A DNA stretch of 64,000 nucleotides from Numida meleagris (lineage: Eukaryota > Chordata > Aves > Galliformes > Numididae). Within the stretch, counting starts at the first letter, position 1. The number at the start of each line of letters is the position of its first letter. The position numbers and the translations under genes are program-made. Where the stretch lies: the NCBI RefSeq assembly GCF_002078875.1, contig NC_034409.1:102328956-102392955 (forward strand), read 5' to 3'. Below the pieces are notes generated by a model. It had not been told where the DNA came from. It made no database searches and worked only from the letters and a program-made list of their open reading frames with translations. Below, one piece after another: positions 27,225 through 41,400 of the stretch.

Positions 27225-27424
27225 TCTGTAAATAAGACGTTTGAATAATAAACATCTTCAGTTGTCATATCTTTTCATTCACTGATTCATTCATTCACTT
27301 ATTTAATGGTTCTGGAAATAAAATTATTGAGTAATAAACCTGTTCAGTTGTCTTGTCCTTTCTTTCATTCATTCATTCATTCATTCATTCATTCATTCAT
27401 TCATTCATTCATTCATTTAATGGT
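27225..27424. repeat. Imperfect tandem duplication ending in an (ATTC)n array
   Basis: Two units of about 86 and 114 bp share the order TCTG-AAATAA, AATAAAC, TTCAGTTGTC, CATTCATTC, ATTTAATGGT. The second unit is longer because its ATTC run (27365-27417) has expanded to about 13 copies. Both units carry AATAAA on the plus strand. Confidence 0.75.
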
Positions 27425-27604
27425 GAAGTCACAGATTGAATTTGTATTTTGTCCCTTAAAAGGAAGTGTAAACAACAATTCTAGCATTAATTTAATAGCT
27501 TTCTGTAACAACAGAGGTCTGGATTCTTAGCTGTAGAGAGTAAAAGAGTGGATGATGTTTGCATTAGAGTCTCCTTCTTTCCTGTAGCTCCTCATTAGAT
27601 ACTG

Positions 27605-28302
27605 AGAGGCAGTTCACATGTCTCCCAGGAGCCTTCTCTTCTCCAGGCTGAACAGCCCCAGCTCTCTCAGCCTGTCCTCATAAGAGAGGTGTTCCATCCC
27701 TTGGATCACTTTTGTGGCCCTCCACTGGACACGCTCCAACAGGTCCATGTCTCTCCTGTACTGAGAACTCCACATCTGGACGCAGTACTCCAGGTGAGAT
27801 CTCACCAGCGTGGAGTAGAGGGGCAGGATCACCTCCCTTGACCTGTTGGCCACACTTCTTTTGATGCAGCCCAGGATACAGTTGGCTGTTTGGGCTGTAA
27901 AGTCACATTGCTGGTTCATGTCCAGCTTCCCGTCTACCAGTGCCTCCAAGTCCCTCTTGCAGGGCTGTGCTCTATACTTTCATCCTCCAGCCTGTACTGA
28001 TAGTGGGGGTTGACATGACTCAGATGCGAGACTTTGTACTTGGACTTGCTGAACCTCATGAGATTCACCTGTGCCCACTGCTTGAGCCTGTCTAGGCCTC
28101 TCTGGATGGTATCCTGTCCCTCAGGCATGTTGACAAACTACGCAGCTTGGCATCATCTGCAAACTGCTGAAGGTTCATTCAATCTCACTATAGTTATCAC
28201 TGATGAAAATTTTAAAAAGCACCAGTCACAGTATTGGCCTCTGAGGACACAACTCATCACTGATCTCCATCTGAGCACTAAGCCGTTGACCACCACTCTC
28301 TG
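27605..28302 (-). mobile_element. CR1 LINE reverse transcriptase segment (inverted part)
   Basis: Minus-strand frames encode CR1 reverse transcriptase with frameshifts: from right to left GAVLF-like, the FADD active-site box (about 28155-28175), GLDRLKQWAQVNLMRFSKSK, then ILGCIKRSVANRSREVILPL and SLEKRRLLGDM. It stops inside the ORF at the left and lacks its own 3' end there. The right edge abuts a CR1 3' tail in the opposite orientation. Confidence 0.88.
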
Positions 28303-28361
28303 GAACTAGATGTTCTTAAAGGTCCCTTCCAATCCAAACCACTCTACAATTCTATGATTCC
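28303..28361 (+). mobile_element. CR1 3' tail joined to the inverted segment
   Basis: GGAACTAGATGTTCTTAAAG, CCCTTCCAATCCAAACCACT and ATTCTATGATTC form the terminal CR1 block in plus orientation. It joins the minus-strand segment over a shared TGG. Confidence 0.88.
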
Positions 28362-29198
28362 ATTAATTTTCTGAGAATCAGCCTATGCTTTTAACAGACA
28401 TAACTTCCAAATCTATTTCAAGTTTCCATCAATAATTTTAGCTATAATGTAACTGTAAACAAAGTCGATTTCTGGTAATTATATAGAAAGTATCAAAACC
28501 ACATTCAATATCTTCTACTTTGTTTCTTTGACATGGACCTACTTCCCAACTCCAAACAGCAAAAGTTTTTGGAACGCATTGTATGATACAATATTAACAC
28601 TGTGCTCAATTTAAAGCCTTAGATGTTGACAAAAAGATTTTCCACGGCTTCCATTCTGACCTTAACCGAGAAGATAAGTGCTAGTAGTTACACATGGGCA
28701 GAGAAAGGTGAACAGCATGTGGATTAGAATTTGGAGGCAGTACTTCTAGAAGACAGCACTTTACCTTCTCACTTAGTCTCAAAGAAAAATGTCAGTCCAG
28801 CTGAAATGAGTGGGAGTTTTGCCACTGATGTAAAAATGATCTGGGTTGCTTTCCTTATTTGTACCTTCTGCAAACAACTCTTTGAAGAGTTATAAAAATT
28901 GTCTTGGATGGAAAGCTAGGGCTTTAGAGGGATAAAAAAATAGAATGAGATGTCATTACTGTGGCAGATATTTGCCTTTTGCAGAGTCTTTGAACAATTT
29001 GCTCCCCCCTCACTCATACTTGTTCATAACCTAGATGCTAGGATACAGTGGTGAACCTCAGACATTAGTCTGAGAGGTGCGATTTTAGATATTCATTCAA
29101 CAAAAATGCACTGATAATACTTGGCTTCCTTTTAAAACAGATTCATTTCCAAGTCATGTGTACTTCTTTCTTCCATTGCTGTCATGTCCAATTCTACA

Positions 29199-29375
29199 GA
29201 ATCATAGAATCAGAATCACAGAAGGGTTTGGGTTGGAAGGAACCTCGAAGGTCATCCAGTTCCAACCCCTGTAGGAAGGGCTGCCGCCCACCAGCTCCGG
29301 CTGCCCAGGGACCCATGCAACCTGGCCTTGAGCATCTCCATGGATAGAGGTGTTCTCTGGGCAACCTGATTTCCT
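29199..29375 (-). mobile_element. CR1 LINE 3' fragment
   Basis: AATCATAGAATCAGAATCAC, GGGTTGGAAGGAACCTCGAA and the CCTTGAGCATCTCCATGGAT block. 5' truncated near 29375, next to a TA-rich palindrome. Confidence 0.88.
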
Positions 29376-29385
29376 TTGAATGTAT

Positions 29386-29419
29386 CACATATATACATAT
29401 ATACATGTGTATATATGTG
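29386..29419. repeat. Alternating purine-pyrimidine palindrome
   Basis: CACATATATAC at the left is matched by GTATATATGTG at the right (11-bp arms). Could extrude as a cruciform; no function is implied. Confidence 0.7.
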
Positions 29420-32400
29420 TGTCTCATCCATTAACCTCACTCTTATCTTGCTTAATATTTTCTTAGCCATTAAAATGATCCTTTTGAAAGGCTTCCAAGA
29501 CCTAATATAAGTACTTATTAAGGTGATGAGGAATTTGCTCTTGAAGACAACTCGGGATCCCACAGAGCTTCTTGTTATTCTGGTTAATTCTTAAATGTGC
29601 TGGAAAGAATGCTATAGTTAACCAATGGAATCATTTTGATAAAGGCCACTTTTATTTTTGGTACTTCCCTTAAGTGCTAATACTTACACTTTAATGAGAC
29701 AATAATTCAGTTTCAAGTGGCTAAACCATGAAGCCAGAGGCTTATAGCATATCCCAAAGTGGGAAATAGAGCCAGTTGTTCTATTGCTGGAAAGAGTTGT
29801 TATGCAGTGAGTTTTAAAAAACAGAAATAGAGAAATCACACATCCTAAATCCCCAGTGTTCTGAAATAAACTGCATCACAGTTACAGAACCAAGAAATGA
29901 GATGGTGGTTGAGTTCTTAATCTTCCTGGAAGTGCAGAGCTGTAGAACCTTGAAGAAGTTGTTCGTGTCCCCCAGTTCAGAGGATGTGTAGCACAGTGAC
30001 AACAAAGACATCAGAATCTGCTGTCTACCACAGCTCACAGAAAGGCAGATATGATGTGGAAAGGAACATTCCCTTTCTGGGTGTTCAGAGGAGACAGGGA
30101 AGGAGCTAGTCTCTGGTTGCTAGCTGAACCCCACAAGTGAGCTGCCACCAGACATGCTCACATGGCACCTTGGGCCATGGTGTTCCAGAAGCTAATAGAA
30201 GTGCCTGTCCTATGGGCTCAGGTGGCATGAACAATCACCATGTCAGGGATATCCAGAGTGCCTGAAGGACATTTTTGTGTCTGACAGGTGATAGGTGCAT
30301 AGCTTAGTTAAACTATCCTGCTGCTTCCACAGAGGTAAAGAATCTGGACTAAGACATTGTCCACAGTCCAAGCTGGCTCTCACCCACAGAAGACTGTAGC
30401 AAGTCTAGAGGAAGGGAAAGTATTTCCAGCTGTTTGATCCTCTGAAATTCATGCTGCTCTGCAGTATGAGATTTCCAGTAAGAAAACATGGAGAGGTAGG
30501 AAATGCTTAGCTCAGGTCCTTTCACCTAACCTCAAACACAGATAAGAATAAAATAGGCATTTTCTCTGTTAGAGCCAGGTAATGAGGAGTTGACGTGTTG
30601 TCTCACTCTCACTGCAAATGCTTACCCTTAAGCCTCCCATCTGAGGGAAGACATTATTTCTTTATACTTTCCATGGAAATAGAAAGTACTTGACAAAGGT
30701 AAACATATTCTACTAGAGGAAATATTTCACTGTGTTATAACTATCTCTAATTATAGCTGTGTGCCTGCTAGACAAGAAGCAATGCAGGACATCTGGTGTT
30801 GGTCCTGTCAGTAGCAACTAATCTAATTTCCTGTCTGGTATAGCTACATAAGGCACCTTCATTGGTCCTGTTGCCTATAAAAACACTACTCCTGTCACTT
30901 AATATGGGATATTACATACTTTACTCAAATTGGGATGTTTTGAAGGACATAAAAAGACCCCTACTCTGAAGTTCCAGGGGCAGTTTTTAGACTTCAGATT
31001 TTTCCATGCATCCTGAAGTTAAAATAATTATTTCTGTGTTTTTCCCCCATATTGTAGATCTCTTTGCTAGATGAATATTGCATCTCCCCTCAAGGTGGAT
31101 TTATTTCATCGGTACTGCCTGTATATCACTTGCAAAGCACTTAGGTATCCTTCAGGGTAAAATGTACTACATTCTGTTTTATTTCATATTGTGTCCTTGC
31201 CTAGATCCTTGAAAGTTTTTATTACTTGGCATATGTTGGTTGGTGCTTTTTTTTCATAATCAGTTTAAATGCAATGTGTCCCTTGTCCAAGTTAATTACA
31301 TGGTTGGGTTAATGACTCATTGCTTCAGGCACTTGAGTAGGGAATTTAGCCAGTCATTAACACATTGGCTATTTTATTGACTCTAAGCAGAACTTTCCCT
31401 CCAAAACCTAAACTCCAAAGTGGTTACCTTCATCAGAATTGACTGAAAGTGGAAGATCCATTCAAAGACCATTTCCTACAGCAAATCTACCTCTGGATTC
31501 AGAAGCTATTGGCTTAGGTGTTTTACCAACTGGATATCTAGGGGTTAAGAGAATTGTATCGGATTGATATCAATGTGACAGTGGGTGAAATTCACTCTAG
31601 AGAGCTCAGCTTGCTTGGGGTGGCAGCTACTGGCTGCAGAGCAGGAAATGAGCCCACTGGAACAATTGTAAAATTTCTGAGGGTGCTTAAAGCTGTGTCA
31701 GAACACATTTTGGGGTGAAAAAAAACCCATAAAATTCAGAAATCATAAAATACTTGTTAGCTTGAACTGGAATACCTAGAAATACAATCAAACAAACAAC
31801 AACAAAAACAACCAGTTTTGAAAGCTGTAGTCTTGTCTGGCTGTGGGAAACGGGCATTACATTTGTTTTGGGAGACAGATGCCTATCCATCACTGCAATT
31901 CTCTGTAGAAGTGCACAAGAAATCCCCTTCAGCACCTTTGAAACTCCCCATCTGTTTTGAAAAATAGATGTCATCGACTACTGGAGGCATTTCGTCCTTT
32001 GAGAACAAGAAGCGCAGGGAGAAAGGAAGTGGAAGGCTTATGGGCAAGATTCGTTATGATGCTAATTACAAGCTCCTCTTTTGAGCTGGTTAGCACTTAT
32101 TTCGACTAGCCAATGATCAAAACCACTTTCTGTCAGAATTTTGGCAGTTCTGGTGAAATGAAATACTTTATTCACGCAGCTCTGCTCCCCTCCTTAGGTA
32201 AGACAGTTATGTGCAAGCTTGAATGCGTCTCTGTTTGTACACGGTGTCCCAAAGGCAATGTTTGTTTTCTTTGTTTCAGTAGACAGAGGAATTGGTTCTC
32301 TCATGTTTTATTCATGAAAGTATATCTTGTGAATGTGGCCTCCAATGTGCACTAGAGGCGAAAATATCACTAACAGTAGCGCCTGAAAGAATCCTTGCTT

Positions 32401-35400
32401 GTGTAACAAATGGACACACAAATTAAATTACTGGTAATGCATGCCCACTCCATAATTGTAACCCAGTTTGGAATGTTGCTGAAGCAATTATCTTAGTTCA
32501 GAATTGCAAATCAGGAGTTCCTTTTAATCAGGAAAGTAGGACATCTCATCTTAAACAAAGACAGCAGTGCAGGTCTGTAACATGTCTGACAAATTACTGT
32601 CAGGTTGGCAGAATGTATCAAATTACCCTCTACTGATACCCAGCTTTAAAATGAACCTTTAGCTAAGTACTCAATTTATTTGTTTGTTCCTAGCAGCTGT
32701 TTTTGGTTTCAGAGCTGATAATTAGCAGAAATATTTTGCTTTATTTTCTTGTTTATGACTTTGTCATTCTACCTGCATTCAACCCTTATATTTACCTGCC
32801 AAAATGATCAAAGGCAATAGGATGTGCTTATTCCTATGATGATATTGTATTTGTTAAAACTGAATCATATCAACACAAACGTATGGATGCTAGGGCAGGG
32901 TGGTGGCTGAACGGATCCAAGCAGGTGCACTGAAGCACCATGTCAGTTCATCTTTCCCAGAGCAAATGCATGTTGAGTCTCACAGTGCCACAATCAGGGT
33001 CTGGAAATCAGTCTCAGCTATGAATTAATGTCACCAATATAACACACTTCTTCTTCACTAAATGCTTGGTTCAGTTTGACTTCACCACTGTGCCAAGAGC
33101 AATGAGCCACAGATCAGAGATGGTTTCAATCTCTTTGGTTCTCAGCAAGGAGATAAATTCTCATCCTCTGACTTTTCAGTGAGAGTTTGGCTCTGACTCC
33201 CATTACTGCCTCAGCAGTCTTTGGGTCAGTGTGTGTTTTTTCCCATCATGTCTGGTTGCTTCTCTCTAGCAGGTTACCATTTGGGAGCACAAGAGATTGT
33301 GTCCCAGTACCACAGTCACTCCAGTTCTGCTTCTTTCTGTTCAAGTGGTGGGTTAGTTAAGGTAGACCATACAGGTACACATATTCCCATCTGCAGACTT
33401 GGTCCCAAAGGCAGCAGCTGGTGGCAGAGGACATGGGCAGATGGGTGGGAAATCATCTGTCTCAGACCTAGCTCCCAAGTGTCTTTTGTACAACTGAAAA
33501 TCTTTCCAAAATCATTTTTGCTAAATGAGTTCAGCTCTCCATGTTACTTTGATGACTGAAAGCTTGACTCAAATTCTCATATTGACAAATTACTATTTCA
33601 TAGCAAACTGATATATTTTTATGTCAACACACTGAAAAGGAAAGCAGTTCTTAATAAAATAAGCTGAGTTTCAAGCAGTAGATGACATTCTACTTTCCAA
33701 CTAAGCTTAAGCAATCTGACTTGACTGAAGGTGTATTTATTCCATTGAACCATTCACTGCCTTTGCGCACATGAAAGAGTTAGCACAGAAAACAGCGCCT
33801 TCTATTTTGCAGAAACCAGGGTGGTTTTTGGAGGTCACTAAGGAAGACAAAACTGTTTTTTATTCTTGTTGTTCTGTTAACATATCCCTAGCCACAAGTT
33901 TCAGCCAACATTTTCACGGAAAATTAAACCTTGCTACAAACTAGGAACTGATCATTCTGTGTTGTACAATTGCAGAATTCAAGAAAATACTCACAAGCTG
34001 AGGAGATGTGAGAAGTTCAGAACAGGGACATCTTCTCCATTGTAAAAATAGTGTTATTAACAAATAGTATTGTAAGAAAAAGTGAACTATGTGGCTATCA
34101 ATTCCTGTGAGGCTTAACACATGTCCTTCTAACCTCTCAGTGCTTTCCAAGTATTTTAGCTTTTGATAACAGAACTTAAAGATTTTAAATTCCCAGTAGA
34201 AATAAGTTTTAAATAGGTCTTTGGCTAAGTATTTCTGTACCCAAAATTCAGCAAATACTGAGTTAGCTGCACAGTACAAAGGCAAAAGATAGCAATTCCT
34301 TACCTGTTTTCCTGGTGTAGTTTAATATTAATGATATGGCATTGCATCTGAATTACCAACCACAAAAAAATATCCTGACAGGCTCGAGCAGGTCCAAGGA
34401 GCAACCACAAGGGAAATAACTTTTCCCATCTTTCTTCCTCCAGGCAACAGAGCAGATGCAGATCTACTCTTCCATGAAGTTTTGTTCGGCTCCAGTGTTA
34501 CATCAGAACTGACTAATATTAAAGCTCCTGTTTTCTTCATTAGGCAAGAGTAATGTCAGGCAAAACAACAATCAACAACAACAACAGCAACAACAAACCC
34601 TGAGGAAAATAAACAAAAGTTCAAGAACTAACAAAAGAACCTTGTTTCAAATATTCGCGGTCAGTTTATGCCAGAGATTAAATAAATCACTCATGGGATT
34701 TCCTTTAAGGAAAGGAGTAGTTCTTTTTATTATAGTTATGTGCCTTTATGCAAATATGTATGCATATGTATCTATATGAACTTATTATGCCAGCATCAGG
34801 ATTCAGTTGAAAATAATGGTTTTTTGATCATTTTTAAACCCCTTGAGTCAGTGGATTATGAAAGAATCCCAAATTTTAAGTTCTTCCTAAATTAGAACAT
34901 CATTTCAGCTTTTATGATTTCAGTGCAGGATTCATGAACGAAAACCTAAGGACTTTGAGATGCAGAAGACATACAGAAAAACTAACTTATTTCCTTTCAA
35001 AATACGATTTTAGGTCAATTTAATTAATTTTGTGTCAGTGGCAAATGGCTCTTCAAGTTCTATCATAGGTAAGTATGTGTCAAGTCCCAGACTCTGATCC
35101 ACAGACTTCAAAGACCACCATATTTAACACGACTGCTTTAATTCAGTTCAATGCCAGAACCGTCAAAGTGAGGCACCCAAATACCATTCTGTTCTTCATC
35201 TCTCTGATACAAAATGCCCCAAAGAAAGAAGTTAAGGTTCGGTCACCCGAGAACAATGACATCCCAGACAAAATGCCTTCAGTATCTTCTCTGAGTGAAA
35301 AGCTAGTGATGAATTGCACATTTTTTACTCCATGCTGATGTGTATCTTCCTACATTACCTGTACAAACTTGTAAAAATGACAGAAATGTTTTGCAGTGAC

Positions 35401-38400
35401 ATGGCCACGTACAGATATAGTTCTCAGTGGCTTAACATGATGAAATCAGGGCTGTTAATTCCCTCCCAAACCTCCACCCCTCCCTTGTGCCAGCACTCCT
35501 GTCAGTGTAACCACAGGGTGAGCCATTTCAAGACAGCTGATCTAGCTGAAGAGTGATACTTTTTTTTGCTGGATTAACTTCAGCATTAGCTTCCAGCTCA
35601 ATGTCATTCCTGAACAGGCTTACCAAGGAGCCAAGCAAAAGTTTTTGATGACACCTTGCCATGAATCTGATGTATCTGTATTATCACAGCACAGCTTTAA
35701 CGTGCCTTCTTCTTTTGCTGGTCTTTATAAATATTTGCAACTGTTGTCTACAGAACATCATAAATAAATGCATTTGTTTATCTCCCTCCTACTTCATTTG
35801 AATTAAGATACTTATTTAGGCAACTTTCATCTCAGGAAACAGAGCAAAAGGTCACTGTATGAATTTTTATATCTTCACATCACATTCTCTGGAGTATCCA
35901 AAGCACAGCAGAGTGTGTCCTGTTGCAACTGCAGGGGCTTAATGGAAATTTGGTGTCTTCGATGCCAGGAAAGTCAGAATCATTTTTCAGTGAGCAGTGG
36001 TAAATACCTGGCATGCAACACAGACACAGGGTGCATGCTTATGTGCTGAGGCTCTGGGAAATATGTCACACAAAGCAGATATTTTAGGATTCCTCATTTT
36101 TTCCAGAGTACATAAGGGGACACACCATCTCCGATCATGGGAAAAGAAAATTTTGAGGAAGGGCTGAAAGGCAAAGATATTCTGGAAGAGAAGCCAGGTA
36201 ACGAGAGAGAAATAAAAGGGAAGGTGTCAGGGAGAAATGCCACCAGAATAACTCCAGAAATTAAAGTGCACAGAATGCCACAGGTTTTCTGAATCTTTAG
36301 ATGAGAACCAACTAGTACAGGGCTCGTGCTATCTGGAGCTGCTTAGTGTGGAGTCACAGAAGATAGGCATTTCTCTAAAAATTACTCTGTCATGCTATCA
36401 TATGTTCCCTGTACTTAGGTTATACAACACTGTTTTTAGTGAGTCTGTTTTGGATCATGATAGGCACTGCTAGTCCGAGCTCTCATATGAAACAAAAGGA
36501 ATAACAGGGCTTGCTGAGCACAGACCTTGTTGGTACTCCACGCACTACAACCTAATCTCCTACTGCTGTGTGGGAAAGTTGTGGTGGTTGGTTTTCTTTC
36601 CCCCAGCAGGGTTGCTATCAGGCCTTCCTTAACATGTTGGGACAGAGAAGACTCAGAGAAATAGTTAACTCCCAACTATGTCAGTGGGGCTTCTAGCACA
36701 GGTGGAGCTGTTTAAAGATTAGAAAACATATATTTTAAGGAAGAAACTAGCCTAAGGCAAAGCTTGTTCTGCACACATTTATTTCTGCGATATACAAAAC
36801 AGACAGAAGAAGTGTATTTAATCAGACAAAATCATTTATTAATCCACAATTAAAATATGTCACTTGATAGTCCTTATAATAACAGCAGTATTCATGTTAT
36901 CCTATCCTGGTCACCTTCCTAGCTGAATGATGAATATGGAGCTGTGGCCTAGATTATACTTTTTAGATTAGCATATATATAACATATTAGATTATAACTC
37001 TCCTAATAGTGCAAGTTCTTCTTTCTTGCCAAGATCCTTAAGTCATGGAGATGAGTTTGGATAGGTTTTAAAACATAGGAAAATAATTTTAAGAACCATT
37101 TTACACACTAAAGGATCTACTATTTGGATTTCCTGGAATACAAGTAGCAAAGTTACCTAGATAGGCACGTGTCCAATTTAGGGGGAAAAAAATGCATTTT
37201 TAAAATCATAATCATATTTGCTGATTTTTTCTTAACAGAAATTTCTCTCAATCTTTGATGCCCAGTGCCAGAGAGGTGACAACAGAGCTAGCTAGCAATT
37301 TCTCTCACTGGCAGCCTCCCCAGTTGTAAATGCTGGTGACAATTTTTGGATAGCCATGCAGCAGGGTCAAATACATCCTTTCAGAAATCATGAAGCTTTC
37401 CAGGAAAAAAAATTCCAGACTAAGCAATGCTGTCTGATTGAATTTTCATAATATGCCTGAAAGTTTCCATATTATAGAAAGCAGACAAAAGAAAGGAATT
37501 CTTTTTTCCATAAAGCATCCTTTCATGGCTCATGACAACTTTTCTTCCAAGGGCCATACTTTTGGCTAGTACATTCTCAGCTCTGTAACTTCCATAAAGC
37601 TACATTGATTCATGTTCCTGGCAAGAACAGATGCCCTCTGGGTGTCTAATGTGGATGGAGCCTTTCTCTTTCTGAGTATGAGGGTCGTACACCCACTACC
37701 GCCAATTTTGGGGAAGGGGTAAGAAATCCTATGCAGATACAACTACAAATGCGAAGTCAGAGTTGAAATAAAGCTGCACTGCATAACATAGAAAAAGCAG
37801 TTGACTCTGTCTTCCTGGACCATTCTGACTGCCACTTAAGACCCACGTTTCTCATCTTTTAGAGAGTTTGGCATTTAACTCCCTAACATCATTCGTTTCC
37901 AGTATATTTTTGCCTGTCTCTACTGATAATTCTCCACAGCCACCAGCGAAGGCTGTCCAGTATTAATCTTCTCTGCTGTAACTATATCTGAATTTTACTC
38001 TGGAATTCTGTAGTGAAATATATGCAAAACTTGTACTTTCGAAGCACAGAAAGGGACATTACTGTGAACTTATCATTAAAATGTTGAAAAGTTCCCCTGC
38101 TCCAAGAAAAGCTAAAAACTGCTGATTTGCATATTAATAGACCTTTTATGCTCAGGAAGATAACAAATGCAATCTTTGGCCAGATACAGAGAATTAATTA
38201 CAGCAATAGAAAGGATCCCATGAAATACACAAAGCAAGCTCTATATATTCCAAAAGAATATTATCGTGTGAAGTATCAGTATATACTATAATACTACAGG
38301 AAGAATGATTTTTATTTTTCTGTCTGTTGCAGAGTTTTAGCAAAAGGGAGACAAGACAGATATTAGTATGTGCTGTCCATTTGAAACACTGTACTAAAGC

Positions 38401-41400
38401 AGATAAAGCAGATAAAATGGATAAAAGGAAGGTTACAGAAGCTACAAAGCTGAGTTCTTTATCCATCTCAAAAGCTGGAAATTTGTGAAAGAGCTCACTA
38501 CTGGCAAAAAAAAAAGACCAATTCAAGGATAATCAAAGCACTCCAAAAGGTAAATAAGCTATTGAGTCTATTGTGGCTGCAGAACAAATAGGGGAGATAC
38601 CTGCCTTTGAGCTACTGCTTGCCAGCAGCATAGATAAGGCATTGTCAGAGACAGAGAGCTGCTGGAAGGACACGAAGCAGAAGTGATCATTTAAACTGCA
38701 ACAAGTCATCAGGAGCAGAGATTTCCTCTAAGTGCTCTGTTGCAAATCAAGAAGAAAAGAGCAGGAATATTTACAGAAATACTGAATCTGCTATTGAAAA
38801 GAGCTACTAGTCCTGAACGCTGGGAATTAGACAGTGTTCCTTCATCCAGCATATTACGAGCCAAGTAGCATTTCTGCATGATCAGTTAGATTTGATGAAT
38901 AGATAACTACAGTGAGAGACATGAAACATCTATTTATCTCTTCATCTATATTCTTCAGTTCTTACTTCATCGCTGTGTTATTTAACAAGAACATCCTCTA
39001 CTAGACAAACCTGTGTGACTGTGAATGTACACCCACACTTCCCAGTTTATTAGAATTCTTTGAGCTAATACAGGCATTAAAAAAGGGCAATCTTTTGTGA
39101 TTGATTTGTGCCTTAAAGAAGCACTTGATAAAATCACCAACAGGAAGCTACTGGTGGGCAGAGGTAGTTATGATGTGCACTCACATGTACCCACACAGAG
39201 CTCCACTGGGGACTGGCAGCTGGCCAACATGTAAAATGTAAAATGTAGATAAAGACTTTCCAACCCAGACCAAACCTATAGAGTCCAGTGAAAAATATCA
39301 TATCCTTCTGCAGCACCCACAAATACTTATTGCAGTGTACTGGTTTGACTGAGTTATGAATAAGGTACTGCATCACTGATTTGCATGTGTATATAAATCC
39401 CAGACATAAACACATGGATTTTAAACAATTTCTTCTTTAGCTAGCCACTTTGCTGCTACATAACTTCCTCTGGCCCATCAGCTTCCCAGCTACCAGTAGA
39501 ACCTTTGTCAGATCCTATTAGCTATCTCCTGATAGGAAAAATCTTGTCTCTTCCTTCACTTTTGGTTTTGATACTGTTTCTTCTTCCTAGCTGCCCATTA
39601 TGAGCATAGCCAAGTGATCTGATCTTACAGTTGAGGACTAGGTATTTCTTAGCCTCATCATCTGCATGGTACATAATGTTGAGGCTGCACTGGGCTAATG
39701 GAGCTGACAGTGCATGAAAGGAAAGGAATCTGGGCCTGGAAGTGCTAACACTGCTGTGCTTCCCGGCTGGTGATGCTGAGGAACTCACTGGGGCGTCAGT
39801 TGAGTCAGGCATGCAAGCAGTTAGCAAAGGCAAGCATGTGCTTGCATACATTGCACAACCAGGGCCTTAAACTTCCTCCATCTGTATAATCAGAATCACA
39901 CACCTTCCCTGCTACACGGAAAATGCAGAAATTCCCCTATAGAATACCTAACAGTGATTTGAAGACACGAAGAAATGAGTAAGCGCTTATTTCCAGTAGT
40001 CTCACCTTGCCCTTCTTGCACAGCCTAGACAGCCATGTTTCCGTGGATGGTCTCCTCTCATTTAGGTTCTTGCAGCGTTCACGAAGTCTGGCTGTTATTT
40101 GCTAGAAAGCACTATATGCGCATTGACATTTCAAGTGCAAGTACTGTAATTCATGATATAGTGTTCCAAATGCCATCACTGTTGTTTTCCTGCACTCTCT
40201 AAACCTTACGGCTTCCCTCCAATCAGTCATTATCCTTTTAAAATAGGTTTTTGCCTTTCTCTGTCCTCATCCACTCATAACTACTCCTTCTATCCGTGAC
40301 ATATATCCTACCCTTTAAGCCCCATCTTTATTTTAATGCATGTATTTCAGTTAAGTCCAAAGCATCCCCTTCTAGTTTTGTTAGGAGATGCTTTGCAGAA
40401 ATAAATTTTTCAGTGCAACTAATCTGAACAACTGGTTTGTCACAAAAGAAGAGTGCGGTGTAATCTAAGAATACGTGGTTTTCTTGAATAAATAGCAGCA
40501 TGGGGAATTTGGGGAATTTAAGATTTATGGCTTGACAGCAGAGAGACAAGACATATTAAACATTAATGCTTACAGTAAACATAAAACTAAATATTCAGAT
40601 GTATAAATAAAACATGAAAGAGTTTTTTTCAGCTAAAAAGAGGCAAGAAATTCATCTTTTTTTCAACAGAAACTCCAGTATATTGAAAGTTGAATTTTGT
40701 TTTCAGTTGTTATTAAGATTGATTGATTTAGACTTCCATGTACTTCCTGTGGCTAGAAATTGAGTTATTGCCACTGCTAACCATGCTGTTGAAAAAAGAA
40801 ATGCCAATCAGAATTCATTCAACTACATGCACGGTTCCTGTTCTTGCAATTATCTTGAAAAATCAAACAACTCTGTCGTAGTAAAATTTAAAGACTGCCT
40901 GTCATAAAATGTAAGATCTATCCATAGCTTGAATGTTACATGGAATGTTATGAATATTTGCAAGAGACAGCCTTTCCTACCCTTTTCCCAGGTCATCTTG
41001 CCTTCCTTCACCCAATTAAACATCATTTAATCATTTTCCACAGAAGTGAAAGAAAAAAGAAAACATTAAAGAGTAGTACAAAGAGAGTTTTTCAGATGTT
41101 CTATAATCACATTACTGAACAGTTTTTATCTCAACTGAAGTTTTATTTATTAATCCAGTTAATAATTAGATATTTCTATTTCATTAAAGTGCTATGACAT
41201 TTCTTATGCATTTAAAAAAAGCTCTGTTTGCTATAATTCCTTCTGGGATGGTACTATTACATCACCAAGTCCTAGATAAGTCATGCCTTTATGAAAGCCC
41301 TAAAGCCAGATCCTCCATTAACTCAGTAACTTTGGCCCAGGCTGCAGATGGCTGGTGGTGGGACCAGCTGTGCCCAGCCTGCACCCATGTTCTCCTACCA

